From Vibrio coralliilyticus (GTDB lineage: Bacteria > Pseudomonadota > Gammaproteobacteria > Enterobacterales > Vibrionaceae): a stretch of 64,000 bases of DNA. How positions within the stretch are numbered: position 1 is the stretch's first letter; each line of letters opens with the position of its first letter. Of this stretch, positions 17,056-26,162 are shown piece after piece. The stretch spans positions 2,294,001 through 2,358,000 of the forward strand of contig NZ_CP024627.1 of NCBI RefSeq assembly GCF_024449095.1, read 5' to 3'. A model generated the notes under the pieces. It had not been told where the DNA came from and ran no database searches. It saw only the letters and a program-made list of their open reading frames with translations. The position numbers were made by a program, and so were the translations under genes.

Positions 17056-18429
17056 TTAGAATAACTGAAGTACTGAATCAAACAGCTGATTCGCTGTACT
17101 GATCACTTTCATATTGGCGTTGTGAACGTTGGCAAACGTCATTAAATTGGCCGCTTCCTCATCACTGTTTACGGCACTGACGTTGTCACGAGCGGCAACG
17201 GCCTGTTCACTCATTGCCAACTTAGCCTGATAATCCGCATCAGCCTGACGTGCTTTGATTGCTGTTTCACCTACCATTGCAGCAAATGCATCGTTCAATG
17301 TTACTGAGCCAAAACCACTAATTGACACGGCTTTGTTACTGACAGCAATTAAGCTGTCCAGTACATCCGCATTGCCAGGATTACCGTCACCAGACAAAGC
17401 AAGCTCCTCTGGTTTCAAATCAGTAATCGTCAGGCTTGCAGCAGGATTAGCAGGGTCGTAACTGAACAAAGGCTTACCCGTATGACCATTGAGATCTTGA
17501 CCAGTAACCAGTACAGAATTGAATTCATCGGCTAATGCCTGAGCCATATCGTCAATCGCGGTACGGTATGGCTTTAACACCTCCGTCTGATAATCCGTCA
17601 GTGCGCCAACCTGCCCGCCTGGCGTATCCGTCACCGCAAAGCTCTGAGTACCAAACTCAACATGCAAAGCAGCAAGGTATGGATCACTTGGGTCAGGAAC
17701 GGCTTTAAGCACAGCAGCATCTCCACCCATAACCAGTGGTTGCCCAGAAGAAAGCGTCACCTGCAAACTACCATCAGCCTGTGATGTCGTTTTCACTTCT
17801 ACCACTTGGGACAACTCTCCAATTAATGTGTCGCGGGTGTCCATTAGTTGAGCTGGGTTTCCCCCTGTACCTTGCATCTCAACGATCTGTTTGTTCACGT
17901 CCGCGATATTAGTCATCAAACTGTTAGCATGAGCAATGGCCGCATTACGTTGGTCGTTAACATCTTTATGTTGGTGCGAGAGCGATTCAGTGAGGGTGTT
18001 AAAACGTCGCGCAAGGGCTTCGGATTCATTAATGATTTGCTGACGATAAGGCACCGATTCAGGTTTTACTGTTGCATCATTCAGAGCTGAAAATAACGTA
18101 TCCAAACCAGCTGAAAGGCTAAAACCGTCAGCGCCGAGCGTATTTTCCAGTTGACTCATCGTGCTGCTGTAGCGAGTCGCGTAAGCGGAAAGACTGTTTG
18201 TCGCCCAAGTTTGCTTCACCAGATACTCATCGGTGACTCGGCGAATACTGGTCACTTCGACCCCTAGCCCAGGGTGTAACTTGTCGTGTTTCGTTCCACC
18301 AACCGATGCCATCAAAGCTTGTTGCCGGCTGTATCCCGGTGTATTAATGTTGGAGACATTTTGCGCTGTGACGTCTAGGGCCACGCGATTCGCGTTAAGC
18401 CCAGAAAGGGCAATATTGACGAGATTCAT
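17056..18429 (-). CDS. flgK: Lateral flagellar hook-associated protein 1, FlgK
   Basis: First hook-filament junction protein. The 457-residue product has the rod/hook N-terminal motif (ALSGLNANRVALDVTAQNVS, then NTPGYSRQ) and the C-terminal conserved end (SDEEAANLMTFANVHNANMK, then DSVLQLF). Its start follows the flgJ stop without a gap, so translation is probably coupled. Confidence 0.94.
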   Translation of the reverse strand: MNLVNIALSGLNANRVALDVTAQNVSNINTPGYSRQQALMASVGGTKHDKLHPGLGVEVTSIRRVTDEYLVKQTWATNSLSAYATRYSSTMSQLENTLGADGFSLSAGLDTLFSALNDATVKPESVPYRQQIINESEALARRFNTLTESLSHQHKDVNDQRNAAIAHANSLMTNIADVNKQIVEMQGTGGNPAQLMDTRDTLIGELSQVVEVKTTSQADGSLQVTLSSGQPLVMGGDAAVLKAVPDPSDPYLAALHVEFGTQSFAVTDTPGGQVGALTDYQTEVLKPYRTAIDDMAQALADEFNSVLVTGQDLNGHTGKPLFSYDPANPAASLTITDLKPEELALSGDGNPGNADVLDSLIAVSNKAVSISGFGSVTLNDAFAAMVGETAIKARQADADYQAKLAMSEQAVAARDNVSAVNSDEEAANLMTFANVHNANMKVISTANQLFDSVLQLF

Positions 18430-18975
18430 TTACAGCTCCATTTTTCGAATCAATGGTTGGGCGAAAGCCGTTGTCACACCTGCTTCGCCCAACATTTGTC
18501 TAACTGAGGCGACCGACTCCTGGCTCGAATGAAGTGCAGGTGCAGAATTAGGCGCAACGGAAGTTTCAGCGTGTGAGCTTGCTTCCACCTCACTAAGAAT
18601 GTCATTCGCTGGCAAGGTTGACTCACTGGCTGAAAATGCCACTTCTGAAATTGAAGGGCTGAGCTGTTTAATCAACATTTCTGAAATACCAGAATGCTGT
18701 TTCTTAGACATTTCAATCGCCAGCTGGCCATCGTACATATCGCGAAAAACACCCTGTTGCTGGCTGGAGAATGGGCTGTCATCGTCGGCCAATACATCAC
18801 TACTACTGCGCATCTGCCGCAGTACTAACTGTAAAAACATCGCTTCAAACTGACCCGCCACTGTCTCCAGAGCGGCTCCCTGTTCGTTACTATTCTTTAT
18901 GTTCATCAGAGCACTGTTATCGTGATAAAGCACCGAGTTCATAGAAGACTGTTCGTTCAGTCCGTCAAGTTTCAT
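18430..18975 (-). CDS. flgJ: Lateral flagellar rod cap protein FlgJ, single-domain form
   Basis: Rod-assembly scaffold. The 181-residue product contains the rod-binding FlgJ_N domain (about 35-110: ALETVAGQFEAMFLQLVLRQ and GVFRDMYDGQLAIEMSKKQ) and then an unstructured S/A/E-rich tail. The C-terminal peptidoglycan hydrolase domain of polar and enteric FlgJ (total about 310 residues) is absent. A separate lytic transglycosylase at 26903 in the same cluster is the likely replacement. It lies between flgI and flgK as expected. Confidence 0.9.
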   Translation of the reverse strand: MKLDGLNEQSSMNSVLYHDNSALMNIKNSNEQGAALETVAGQFEAMFLQLVLRQMRSSSDVLADDDSPFSSQQQGVFRDMYDGQLAIEMSKKQHSGISEMLIKQLSPSISEVAFSASESTLPANDILSEVEASSHAETSVAPNSAPALHSSQESVASVRQMLGEAGVTTAFAQPLIRKMEL

Positions 18976-18984
18976 AAAGACTCC

Positions 18985-20187
18985 TTAAATCACTACCAGC
19001 TCTGCATTCAATGCCCCTGCTTCATGCAAGGCTTGTAGAATCGACATCAAATCCGTTGGTGTCGCCCCTAAGCTGTTGACCGCACTAACGATTGTGTTGA
19101 GCTCCGTACCCGGAGGCCAGATCACCATTTGCGCTTGCTCTTCGCTGACGTCCAATAGCGACTGATCCACCACTTTGGTTTCACCGTCAGCAAACGCGTT
19201 TGGCTGGCTCACCTGTTGCGATTCAGCAATGGTGACCGTTAAGTTGCCATGGCTTACCGCCGCTTCACTGACCTTGACACTTTTACCTATCACAACGGTA
19301 CCGGTACGAGAGTTGAAAACGATGCGCGCTGGTTTGCGTCCTTCTACCACACTGATGTCTTCTAACATCGACATCATGACCACACGCTGCTGGCTGTCTT
19401 TTGGCGCTTTGACGCTAATGCGCACATTGTTTTTGGCAACCGCGACTTTTGGCCCAAAGATGTTATTGATCTCACGTGCAATATTCTTAGCGGTCGTAAA
19501 GCTTGGTTTTCTCAGGTTCAGTACCACGTTATCTTGCTCTGAAAAGTCATTGGGGACTTCTCGTTCCAGCGTGGCACCACCGGGAATCCGACCAGAAGTC
19601 GGGGTATTAATGACGATTTTAGAGCCACTTTTTCCTTCAGCAGACACGCCGCCCACGACGACGTTGCCCTGAGCAACGGCATACACCTCACCATCGATAC
19701 CGCGCAGTGGTGTCAGCAGCAGGGTACCGCCGCGCAAACTCTTGGCATCACCGATGGAAGACACCACCACATTCAGCGTTTGCCCTGCACCTGCCATCGG
19801 CTCAACCGTAGCAGTCACACTCACTGAAGCAACATTGCGCAATTTTGGGTTAGTGCTGTCGTCGATTTGAACACCAAATTGTCGCAACATATTGGTGATG
19901 GATTGCGCGGTAAATTTGACCTGATTGCGGTCACCCTGCCCGTCTAGGCCAACCACTAGACCATAACCAACCAATTGGTTTTCACGAATACCCTGCACAT
20001 CAACTAAGTCCATGATAGGGATTTCAACTTCAGCTTGAGCAGGTAACGCTGTCCCTAGTGACAACACCAGCAACATCCCCATCAAGAATGAATCTCTTTG
20101 CTTAGCAACCCTCTTCTCATGCGCCGAGCTAAATCGGGGAGAAAGAGAGCTAAGAACGGCGGTAAACATAGTCATTTTCTGTTTCAT
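18985..20187 (-). CDS. flgI: Lateral flagellar P-ring protein FlgI
   Basis: P-ring subunit, exported by Sec to the periplasm. The mature protein begins near EVEIPIMDLVDVQGIRENQL, then LVGYGLVVGLDGQGD. I start at ATG 20187, whose first base is the last base of the flgH stop, giving 400 residues and an unusually long n-region before the hydrophobic segment MLLVLSLGTALPAQA. A later ATG at 20079 would give a normal signal peptide but lacks a clear ribosome binding site, so the true start is uncertain by up to 36 residues. Confidence 0.92.
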   Translation of the reverse strand: MKQKMTMFTAVLSSLSPRFSSAHEKRVAKQRDSFLMGMLLVLSLGTALPAQAEVEIPIMDLVDVQGIRENQLVGYGLVVGLDGQGDRNQVKFTAQSITNMLRQFGVQIDDSTNPKLRNVASVSVTATVEPMAGAGQTLNVVVSSIGDAKSLRGGTLLLTPLRGIDGEVYAVAQGNVVVGGVSAEGKSGSKIVINTPTSGRIPGGATLEREVPNDFSEQDNVVLNLRKPSFTTAKNIAREINNIFGPKVAVAKNNVRISVKAPKDSQQRVVMMSMLEDISVVEGRKPARIVFNSRTGTVVIGKSVKVSEAAVSHGNLTVTIAESQQVSQPNAFADGETKVVDQSLLDVSEEQAQMVIWPPGTELNTIVSAVNSLGATPTDLMSILQALHEAGALNAELVVI

Positions 20188-20858
20188 TAAAACGGCATCC
20201 AAGGACTGTTGAAGAATTGGCTTAACCAGCCAGCAGCATTACTGTCAGCCAGCGTACCTCGACCTGAATAAGTAATTCGCGCATCACCGATACGTGCAGA
20301 AGAGACCTGATTGTTACGACTGATATCATCAACACGAACAATACCCGTTAGGCGAATAAACTCATCGCCCTGATTGAGGCGAATCCATTTTTCACCACTG
20401 ATGCGCAATACCCCATTAGGTAACACTTCGTGCACCGTCACAGTAATAGCCCCTTCTAATTTGTTGCCCTGTGAGCTGGATGCACTACCATCAAAAGCGC
20501 GTTGAGCATCGACACTAGCGGCGAGTTCATCGATGGTTTTGCCACCCAAACTCGGCGTAGCAAAACCAACGCTCGAGTTTTTACCATACTTGGTATCGGC
20601 TTTTTTGCTCGATTCCGTTTCTTCGGAAAGGACGACTGTGAGCATATCGCCGACACGATACGCTCGCCTGTCCTGAAACAGGGTCATGGAATATTGGTGA
20701 CGATAAAGACTGCCGTTTTGCGCGGCTGGAAGTGAATAGTCCAGCGTAGGCGGTGCGTATTTTTCTTCATCAGGTTCAGGAGGGGTAAACTCCTGTCGAC
20801 CCGCACACCCAGCAAGCAAAATGACAACCAGAGGCCAAACTCTCAATAATGCCTTCAT
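20187..20858 (-). CDS. flgH: Lateral flagellar L-ring lipoprotein FlgH
   Basis: Outer-membrane L-ring subunit. The 223-residue product has a lipoprotein signal with the lipobox LAGC (cysteine 18) and conserved FlgH parts such as VGDMLTVVLSEETESSKKAD and the C-terminal AGWLSQFFNSPWMPF. I choose ATG 20858, which has AAGGA ahead and gives a normal signal peptide; an in-frame start at 20903 lies within flgG. Confidence 0.94.
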   Translation of the reverse strand: MKALLRVWPLVVILLAGCAGRQEFTPPEPDEEKYAPPTLDYSLPAAQNGSLYRHQYSMTLFQDRRAYRVGDMLTVVLSEETESSKKADTKYGKNSSVGFATPSLGGKTIDELAASVDAQRAFDGSASSSQGNKLEGAITVTVHEVLPNGVLRISGEKWIRLNQGDEFIRLTGIVRVDDISRNNQVSSARIGDARITYSGRGTLADSNAAGWLSQFFNSPWMPF

Positions 20859-20883
20859 TCCCTGTTCCTTTATTACTTGACCG

Positions 20884-21669
20884 TTACACCGACTGAGCGA
20901 CAAACTTCAGCATGTCATCCGCAGCCGAAACGACTTTGGCGTTCATCTCGTAAGCACGCTGAGTCGTGATCATGTCAACCATTTCCTCCACGACTTGAAC
21001 GTTTGAACCTTCTAAAGAGCCTTGTTTAATACTGCCCACACCGTCTTCTCCGGCGATCAGCTCATCCGCCTGACCACTGGCTTCCGTTTCACGGAATAAG
21101 TTTCCGCCCACAGCTTCAAGGCCGGCTGGGTTGATGAATTTCGCTAAGGTGATTTGACCGAGTTCTTGCGGTGCAGTGCTGTCAGCTGTAGTAGCCGACA
21201 CCGTACCATCCACACCAATGGAAACCGATAATGCGTTCTCGGGTATCTGGATTTGCGGTTCCAAAGGCAGACCTTGGCTATTGACCATTAGGCCTTCCGA
21301 ATTGACGTGAAACTGGCCATTACGGGTGTACATGATCTGCCCATCAGAGTTTTCGATTTGGAAAAAACCCTGCCCCATCACAGCAAGATCCAATTCTTGA
21401 CTGGTGTTTTGCGTATTGCCTTGAGTGAACACCTTTTGTGTGCCTACCACTCGCACACCGCTACCCAACTGAACGCCGGATGGTAACTCATTGACCTGAT
21501 CCACCAGCGCTCCCGGCTGGCGTTGAATGCTGTAAAATAGGTCTTCAAACACCACTCGGTCACGTTTAAAACCAACAGTGTTAACGTTTGCTAGGTTGTT
21601 AGAGATGGCCGTCATTTTAGTGTCTTGAGCCGCCATGCCCGTTTTACTTACCCATAATGCTGAGTGCAT
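20884..21669 (-). CDS. flgG: Lateral flagellar distal rod protein FlgG
   Basis: Distal rod subunit. The 261-residue product has the rod N-terminus (ALWVSKTGMAAQDTKMTAIS, then NNLANVNTVGFKRDRVVFED) and the conserved C-terminal end (LEGSNVQVVEEMVDMITTQR, AYEMNAKVVSAADDML). Length matches the family exactly. It lies between flgF and flgH. Confidence 0.96.
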   Translation of the reverse strand: MHSALWVSKTGMAAQDTKMTAISNNLANVNTVGFKRDRVVFEDLFYSIQRQPGALVDQVNELPSGVQLGSGVRVVGTQKVFTQGNTQNTSQELDLAVMGQGFFQIENSDGQIMYTRNGQFHVNSEGLMVNSQGLPLEPQIQIPENALSVSIGVDGTVSATTADSTAPQELGQITLAKFINPAGLEAVGGNLFRETEASGQADELIAGEDGVGSIKQGSLEGSNVQVVEEMVDMITTQRAYEMNAKVVSAADDMLKFVAQSV

Positions 21670-21690
21670 TTTCTACTCCTTGCGCCACGC

Positions 21691-22422
21691 TTAGCGCGAC
21701 GACATTAATTTGTTACCGGCTTGCGCCAAAGTCTCTGCGGTTTTCATCATCCGCACCTGCATTTCAAAGTTACGTGTTAGCGACATCACATTCAGCAGCT
21801 CATCAATCGCTGATACGTTGCTGCCTTCGATATGTTCTGGCGCAAGTTGAACGGTTTGGTCAACTTCAAATGGGTTGCCATCAACGCTGTGAAGCAAGCT
21901 ATCGCTCTCTTTCTGCAGTTGAGTGGTTTCCGGCTTCACCAACTTCAACGTGCCGACTTCAAGCTCAGCACCGCCACCCGGAGGGACGACAGAAATACGA
22001 CCACGTTCGCTGATTTCAACTTTCTGATAGTCTGGAAGAACCAAAGGGCCACCTTCACCGACAACCGCGAAACCATTGATAGATAAAGCGCCGAACGGGT
22101 CGACTTTGATGTTACCTGCGCGGGTATACGCTTCCTGGCCATCAGCCGTCTGAACGGTCAGATAGCCTTCCCCCATAACGGCAACATCCAATGCACGCCC
22201 CGTTTTGACGATGTCACCTTCATCAAAACGAGTAGACGCAGAGTTGGTCACCACCATAGTACGGCCATCAAAGCCTGAACCCTGAAGCTGAACACTCGAG
22301 ACACGCTCCATGTCAGCACGAAAACCAGCGGTATCCGCATTGGATAAGTTGTTTGAACGAACATGCTGAGCCTTGAGTACTCGACTCGCGCCAGATGTTG
22401 CAGTGAATAGCAAACTGTCCAT
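21691..22422 (-). CDS. flgF: Lateral flagellar proximal rod protein FlgF
   Basis: Proximal rod subunit of 243 residues, with the rod-type N-terminus (SNNLSNADTAGFRADMERVS) and C-terminal motif (EGSNVSAIDELLNVMSLTRN, FEMQVRMMKTAETLAQ). It lies 11 bases after flgE and 21 before flgG. Confidence 0.94.
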   Translation of the reverse strand: MDSLLFTATSGASRVLKAQHVRSNNLSNADTAGFRADMERVSSVQLQGSGFDGRTMVVTNSASTRFDEGDIVKTGRALDVAVMGEGYLTVQTADGQEAYTRAGNIKVDPFGALSINGFAVVGEGGPLVLPDYQKVEISERGRISVVPPGGGAELEVGTLKLVKPETTQLQKESDSLLHSVDGNPFEVDQTVQLAPEHIEGSNVSAIDELLNVMSLTRNFEMQVRMMKTAETLAQAGNKLMSSR

Positions 22423-22433
22423 ATCAGGCTCCG

Positions 22434-23630
22434 TTAGATTGCGTTAAACAACGCCTGAGTCAGTTTGTCATTAGTCGAAATGGTTTTTGCATTCGCCTGA
22501 TAGTTGCGCTGTGCTGTCATCAGATTGACCAACTCGCTCGTCAGATCGACGTTTGAACCTTCTAGCGCTCCCGGTGTTAGATCACCCAAAGTGCCAGAAC
22601 CTGGAACACCCATTACTGGCGCGCCTGAGCTGAAACTTTGAGTCCAGGCTGTCCCGCTGACTTTTGAGAGGCCTTGAGGGTTAGCAAAATCCGCCAGCAC
22701 AACTTGACCCTGTAATTGGGACTGACCGTTAGTGTATGTGGCGTAAACCATGCCGTTGTCTTCTACGCGAACACCCGCGAGTTCACCCGATGTGTAACCA
22801 TTCGGGTTGTTAGTACTGACACCAAAGCCTGTGCCAAATTGAGTGCTGCCTGACAGGTCAATATCGATGCTCATTGGGTTCGCACCCGCCGCTGGGAACG
22901 AAACGTTATAAGCGCCTGTCGGCGTCGCAATAGAGCCATCTGGGTTGAACGTCATTGCAACGGTTGACACTGCCGTTGCCCCGCTATCAACCTGCACATT
23001 CACTTCCCACGCGTTATCCGCCGTTTTGGTGAAATACTGGGTAACGGTATGCGGCTTACCTTGAGAGTCGTAAACTTTTGTCGTGTAAGAGGAGTTGAAT
23101 GAATCAGTGTTGTTAGGGTCAAACGGGTTCACCGTCTGGTCAACAATCGAATTGGTTGCATCTAGGTTGGCGATGAACGCCATCTTGTCAGTCGCTTTAG
23201 CCGCCAATGAAGACGTCGAGATCTTAATATCGCCCGAGGCTCCCGTAAGCAGGTTGTTGTTTCCATCAACGCTGTAGCCTTGCAATTTAGCGCCCGTGTT
23301 GCCAATAACGTAATTGTCTTTATCTGTACCAAATACCCCTGAGCGGGTGTAAAGCAATTGTCCTGCACTATCTTTGGTCACAAAGAAGCCGTTACCATTG
23401 ATGGCAAGATCCATTGCTCGGCCCGTTCCACTCACCGAACCATTTTTATCAAAGTTTTGAGAGATAGAAGCGACTTCCACGCCACCTGGCTGCATACCGT
23501 TGTAAACAGCTGCAAACTCAGTACGTGCCCCCTTGAATCCGTAAGTCGATGCGTTGGCAATATTGTGGCTGATGGTATTCAGCTCTTGGTTAGTCGCATC
23601 AAGGCCACTTAGGGCAATATTAAAACTCAT
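22434..23630 (-). CDS. flgE: Lateral flagellar hook protein FlgE
   Basis: Hook subunit. The 398-residue product has the N-terminal rod/hook motif (MSFNIALSGLDATNQELNTI, then SHNIANASTYGFKGARTEF) and the C-terminal one (LEGSNVDLTSELVNLMTAQR, NYQANAKTISTNDKL). Residues 150-290 form the variable outer domain. It lies 26 bases after flgD. Confidence 0.95.
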   Translation of the reverse strand: MSFNIALSGLDATNQELNTISHNIANASTYGFKGARTEFAAVYNGMQPGGVEVASISQNFDKNGSVSGTGRAMDLAINGNGFFVTKDSAGQLLYTRSGVFGTDKDNYVIGNTGAKLQGYSVDGNNNLLTGASGDIKISTSSLAAKATDKMAFIANLDATNSIVDQTVNPFDPNNTDSFNSSYTTKVYDSQGKPHTVTQYFTKTADNAWEVNVQVDSGATAVSTVAMTFNPDGSIATPTGAYNVSFPAAGANPMSIDIDLSGSTQFGTGFGVSTNNPNGYTSGELAGVRVEDNGMVYATYTNGQSQLQGQVVLADFANPQGLSKVSGTAWTQSFSSGAPVMGVPGSGTLGDLTPGALEGSNVDLTSELVNLMTAQRNYQANAKTISTNDKLTQALFNAI

Positions 23631-23656
23631 AACTAAACCTCTTTATTCCTTATTGG

Positions 23657-24337
23657 TTAAGCACCAAACTGAGTGATTTGATAGAAAGGTACGCTGCCAA
23701 CACCTGCGATATTGACGAACGCTGCGCCGCCTGAGCTTGGAATACGAACTTGCTCAACCTGACCGGCTAAAAGAATGTTTGGAGCTGATTGCCCCTCCTG
23801 CACCTGAACCGATACCTTGTACTTGCCAGGTTTAAGCTCAAGCTCTTCAGGATTGATACTGAATTCAACATCTCCCGCGGGATGAGCGCCTAAAGGCACT
23901 TTACGCGATTGCCCAAACTCATCTGTGACAACCAAATTGACTTGGCTTGAAGGATGTTGAAGTTCAATTTTTCCGCCTTGAACCGCGTCACCCATTTCGA
24001 ATTCATTGCCAGACACATAAACCGTCTGACCTACCAGCCCGGCCGTAGACAGAACTTGCATGTTATCGAGCAAAACCATGCTGTTTTGCATCATTGACGC
24101 CATGTTCTCTGTACTTTGTACCTGAGAGAACTGTGCCAATTGACTGACATACTCAGTGCCATCAAGTGGGTTGAGAGGATCCTGGTTTTGGATCTGCGCG
24201 ACCATCAAGCTGATGAATTCGTTTTCCAGCGACGTGGCACTATTGGCATCCTGTGGATTGCCTGTCACCGATGATGCATTTGTCCCTGAAGCAACTGGTG
24301 TATCAGAAGATAAAGCGTTGTAAGAAGCGATGCTCAT
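23657..24337 (-). CDS. flgD: Lateral flagellar hook cap protein FlgD
   Basis: Scaffold that caps the growing hook. The 226-residue product has the conserved N-terminal block (EFISLMVAQIQNQDPLNPLD, GTEYVSQLAQFSQVQSTENM) and a C-terminal FlgD tudor/Ig-like part (about 105-220). The start overlaps the flgC stop by one base. Confidence 0.95.
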   Translation of the reverse strand: MSIASYNALSSDTPVASGTNASSVTGNPQDANSATSLENEFISLMVAQIQNQDPLNPLDGTEYVSQLAQFSQVQSTENMASMMQNSMVLLDNMQVLSTAGLVGQTVYVSGNEFEMGDAVQGGKIELQHPSSQVNLVVTDEFGQSRKVPLGAHPAGDVEFSINPEELELKPGKYKVSVQVQEGQSAPNILLAGQVEQVRIPSSGGAAFVNIAGVGSVPFYQITQFGA

Positions 24338-24771
24338 TAGCTGCCCTGCCCTAGTCTAAGCAGGCCTTGCTGCATACTTTTTACATTGCTCAGCACTTCA
24401 ACATTGGTCTCGAAGCTACGGGTGGCTGACATCATATCTGCCATCTCAGACACCACATCGATATCTGGGTAGTAAACATACCCCTCGTCGTTAGCCAGCG
24501 GGTTACTCGGCTCAAAGCGTTTTTCCGCCTGAGCTGCACTTTGGACAACATCAACAATTCTCACCTCAGCATTTGGGTAACTTTCTTTACTCGCTGACAA
24601 CTGAGTTTTGCTGTACACCGTGGCGAACACAGGTTTTAGCGCCTTGTAGGCGTCATCTGGATTGGCAGAGACGGCATCTGCGTTAGCAAGGTTACTCGCC
24701 ACCGTGTTTAAACGTACTGTCTGAGCATTCATTGCTGAGCCAGCAATCGAGTAAATATCGGTAAATGACAT
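24337..24771 (-). CDS. flgC: Lateral flagellar proximal rod protein FlgC
   Basis: Rod subunit of 144 residues with the N-terminal motif AGSAMNAQTVRLNTVASNLA and the C-terminal SEMADMMSATRSFETNVEVL. It lies two bases after flgB and overlaps flgD by one base. Length is normal. Confidence 0.95.
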   Translation of the reverse strand: MSFTDIYSIAGSAMNAQTVRLNTVASNLANADAVSANPDDAYKALKPVFATVYSKTQLSASKESYPNAEVRIVDVVQSAAQAEKRFEPSNPLANDEGYVYYPDIDVVSEMADMMSATRSFETNVEVLSNVKSMQQGLLRLGQGS

Positions 24772-24773
24772 GA

Positions 24774-25136
24774 TTATCGTCCCTCTATCACTTTCGCCAG
24801 CCCTTGAAACTTCATATTCAAGAAGGTCAGGCTGGTCTGAAAGTCCATGTTGTTTTGTGTGAATTTGCCTTGCTCAACCCCCAGCTCGACCGTATTGCCG
24901 TCTTTGCTGTTTTGATAAGGGATCGAGTACATAGAAGAGACCTGCAGTTTCGGCACGGAGTTGTTCACTCCATGAGGTGATAACTGATTCATTACCGTGG
25001 TAAAACTCAGGTCCTTCGCCAAGTAACCCGGGGTATCAACATTTGCTAGGTTACTGGCAAGGACTTTGGTACGCTGAACCCGAAAATTCAGCGCATCAGG
25101 GTGAACACCTAACGCACTTTCAAATGAAATTGCCAT
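24774..25136 (-). CDS. flgB: Lateral flagellar proximal rod protein FlgB
   Basis: First rod subunit, 120 residues, with the rod N-terminus (RTKVLASNLANVDTPGYLAK) and the C-terminal QNNMDFQTSLTFLNMKFQGL. I choose ATG 25136 (MAISFESALG), which is preceded by GGAAAGAG and matches the family; the longer in-frame start at 25193 would run through the promoter region. It is the first gene of the eleven-gene flg operon. Confidence 0.94.
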   Translation of the reverse strand: MAISFESALGVHPDALNFRVQRTKVLASNLANVDTPGYLAKDLSFTTVMNQLSPHGVNNSVPKLQVSSMYSIPYQNSKDGNTVELGVEQGKFTQNNMDFQTSLTFLNMKFQGLAKVIEGR

Positions 25137-25177
25137 GTCTCTTTCCTTTAAAGTCGACTCGAATAAGGATGAATAAG

Positions 25178-25192
25178 ACAAGATGCATGCCA
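25178..25192 (-). promoter_or_regulatory. Candidate sigma-54 promoter of the flgB operon
   Basis: On the - strand TGGCATGCATCTTGT fits TGGCACG-N4-TTGCA, with GG and GT in the correct spacing; the second element has GT in place of GC. It ends about 41 bases before the flgB start. Like the site before fliD, it would place the hook-basal-body genes in the intermediate class controlled by sigma-54 and LafK. Confidence 0.55.
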
Positions 25193-25214
25193 CAAAAATA
25201 ACAAAACAAAATCA

Positions 25215-26012
25215 ATGACTTACAAAAAAGAAAGGAAATGTCATTTCCGCATTACGGAAGTATTAAAAAGCCAGAGGAACCGAATTCTTTCCCCTCTATA
25301 TTGGGCAGCATTGATCAGTGCCATGCTATCCAGCCATGGCGTATTAAGCCGTGAAAATACCAGTGCCAAGCAGGCTATTATTCAGGCCGTTGAAACTAAC
25401 TTTAAACAGCAGGTCCAAGCTCAAGCCAACAGCAGAAACTGGGGAGACTATCAACTCGATTATGATCTTCGCGTCCCTGATGCTGCCAAGCACCTGCCTA
25501 TGTGCCCAAAACCACTAAGTATTGCTGGTATCGATAACAAAACACTCCCTGTCGGTAACCTAAAACGGTCTGTTAGCTGCGATGTACCTTCCGTGGAATG
25601 GCGAATCAATGTCACCATCAAATCAGCGCTGACTCTCAAGATGGTCGTGACCAAAACAGGCATCAATCGAGACCAAGCGATTTCACCCATGAACCTTAAG
25701 CTTGAAAAGAGAACCCTGAGTCGGGAGCAAGATTTCTTTACCCAGCTCTCTCAAGTCTCCGGCATGGTTGCCTCTAGGCGCATACGCTCAGGCCAGATAT
25801 TAGATCCAAGAAAATTAGCGTCCACGCCTTTGGTCGCGAAAGGTAATCAAGTGGTGATAACCGCCTCCAAAGACGGATTTACTGCATCCACCAAAGGTGT
25901 CGCCCTTGAGCAAGGAACGCGTGGTGAACAAATTGATGTTCAGAACAGTTCTTCAGGAAAAGTCATTAAAGCGGTGGTCACTGGACTCAATCAGGTACAG
26001 ACCCAATTCTGA
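25215..26012 (+). CDS. flgA: Lateral flagellar P-ring assembly chaperone FlgA
   Basis: Periplasmic chaperone for P-ring assembly. The C-terminal SAF domain is visible (about 140-265: TKTGINRDQAISPMNLKLEK, VASRRIRSGQILDPRKLAST, ending in AVVTGLNQVQTQF). The N-terminal hydrophobic segment (about 28-42) is a signal peptide behind a long basic n-region. The ATG at 25215 has no clear ribosome binding site, and no better in-frame ATG lies before the signal peptide, so the start is uncertain. It is divergent from flgB, with a 78-base gap that holds the flgB promoter. Confidence 0.9.
   Translation: MTYKKERKCHFRITEVLKSQRNRILSPLYWAALISAMLSSHGVLSRENTSAKQAIIQAVETNFKQQVQAQANSRNWGDYQLDYDLRVPDAAKHLPMCPKPLSIAGIDNKTLPVGNLKRSVSCDVPSVEWRINVTIKSALTLKMVVTKTGINRDQAISPMNLKLEKRTLSREQDFFTQLSQVSGMVASRRIRSGQILDPRKLASTPLVAKGNQVVITASKDGFTASTKGVALEQGTRGEQIDVQNSSSGKVIKAVVTGLNQVQTQF
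25234..25259. repeat. Two overlapping inverted repeats at the 5' end of flgA
   Basis: GGAAATG-T-CATTTCC (25234-25248) is a perfect 7-1-7 palindrome. TTCCG-CATTA-CGGAA (25245-25259) is a perfect 5-5-5 palindrome that shares TTCC with it. The two stems cannot form at the same time. They lie in the first codons of flgA, or in its leader if translation starts later. Confidence 0.55.
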
Positions 26013-26052
26013 TTTTTGGACTCCGGTTATCATTTTCGCTGTTTATGACTCG

Positions 26053-26080
26053 TAAAGAGATAATCATTTCAGGTAGATAT
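26053..26080 (+). promoter_or_regulatory. Weak candidate sigma-28 promoter of flgM
   Basis: TAAA at 26053-26056 and GTAGATAT at 26073-26080, 16 bases apart, resemble TAAA-N15-GCCGATAA but match only part of the second element. The 150-base gap between flgA and flgM holds no gene, so some promoter here is plausible. FlgM genes are often late (sigma-28) genes. Confidence 0.3.
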
Positions 26081-26162
26081 AAAAAAGTGATTACTTTGAC
26101 TTAATGTTTCGCGCATCATGGTCGCACTTAACCTGTAACCACGATGACTAAGGAACCCATTG

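Noticed and set aside
25238..25350. Small open frame in a second frame at the flgA start (ATG within GGAAATG)
   Set aside because: The would-be ribosome binding site is too close to the ATG, and the coding potential lies in the flgA frame.
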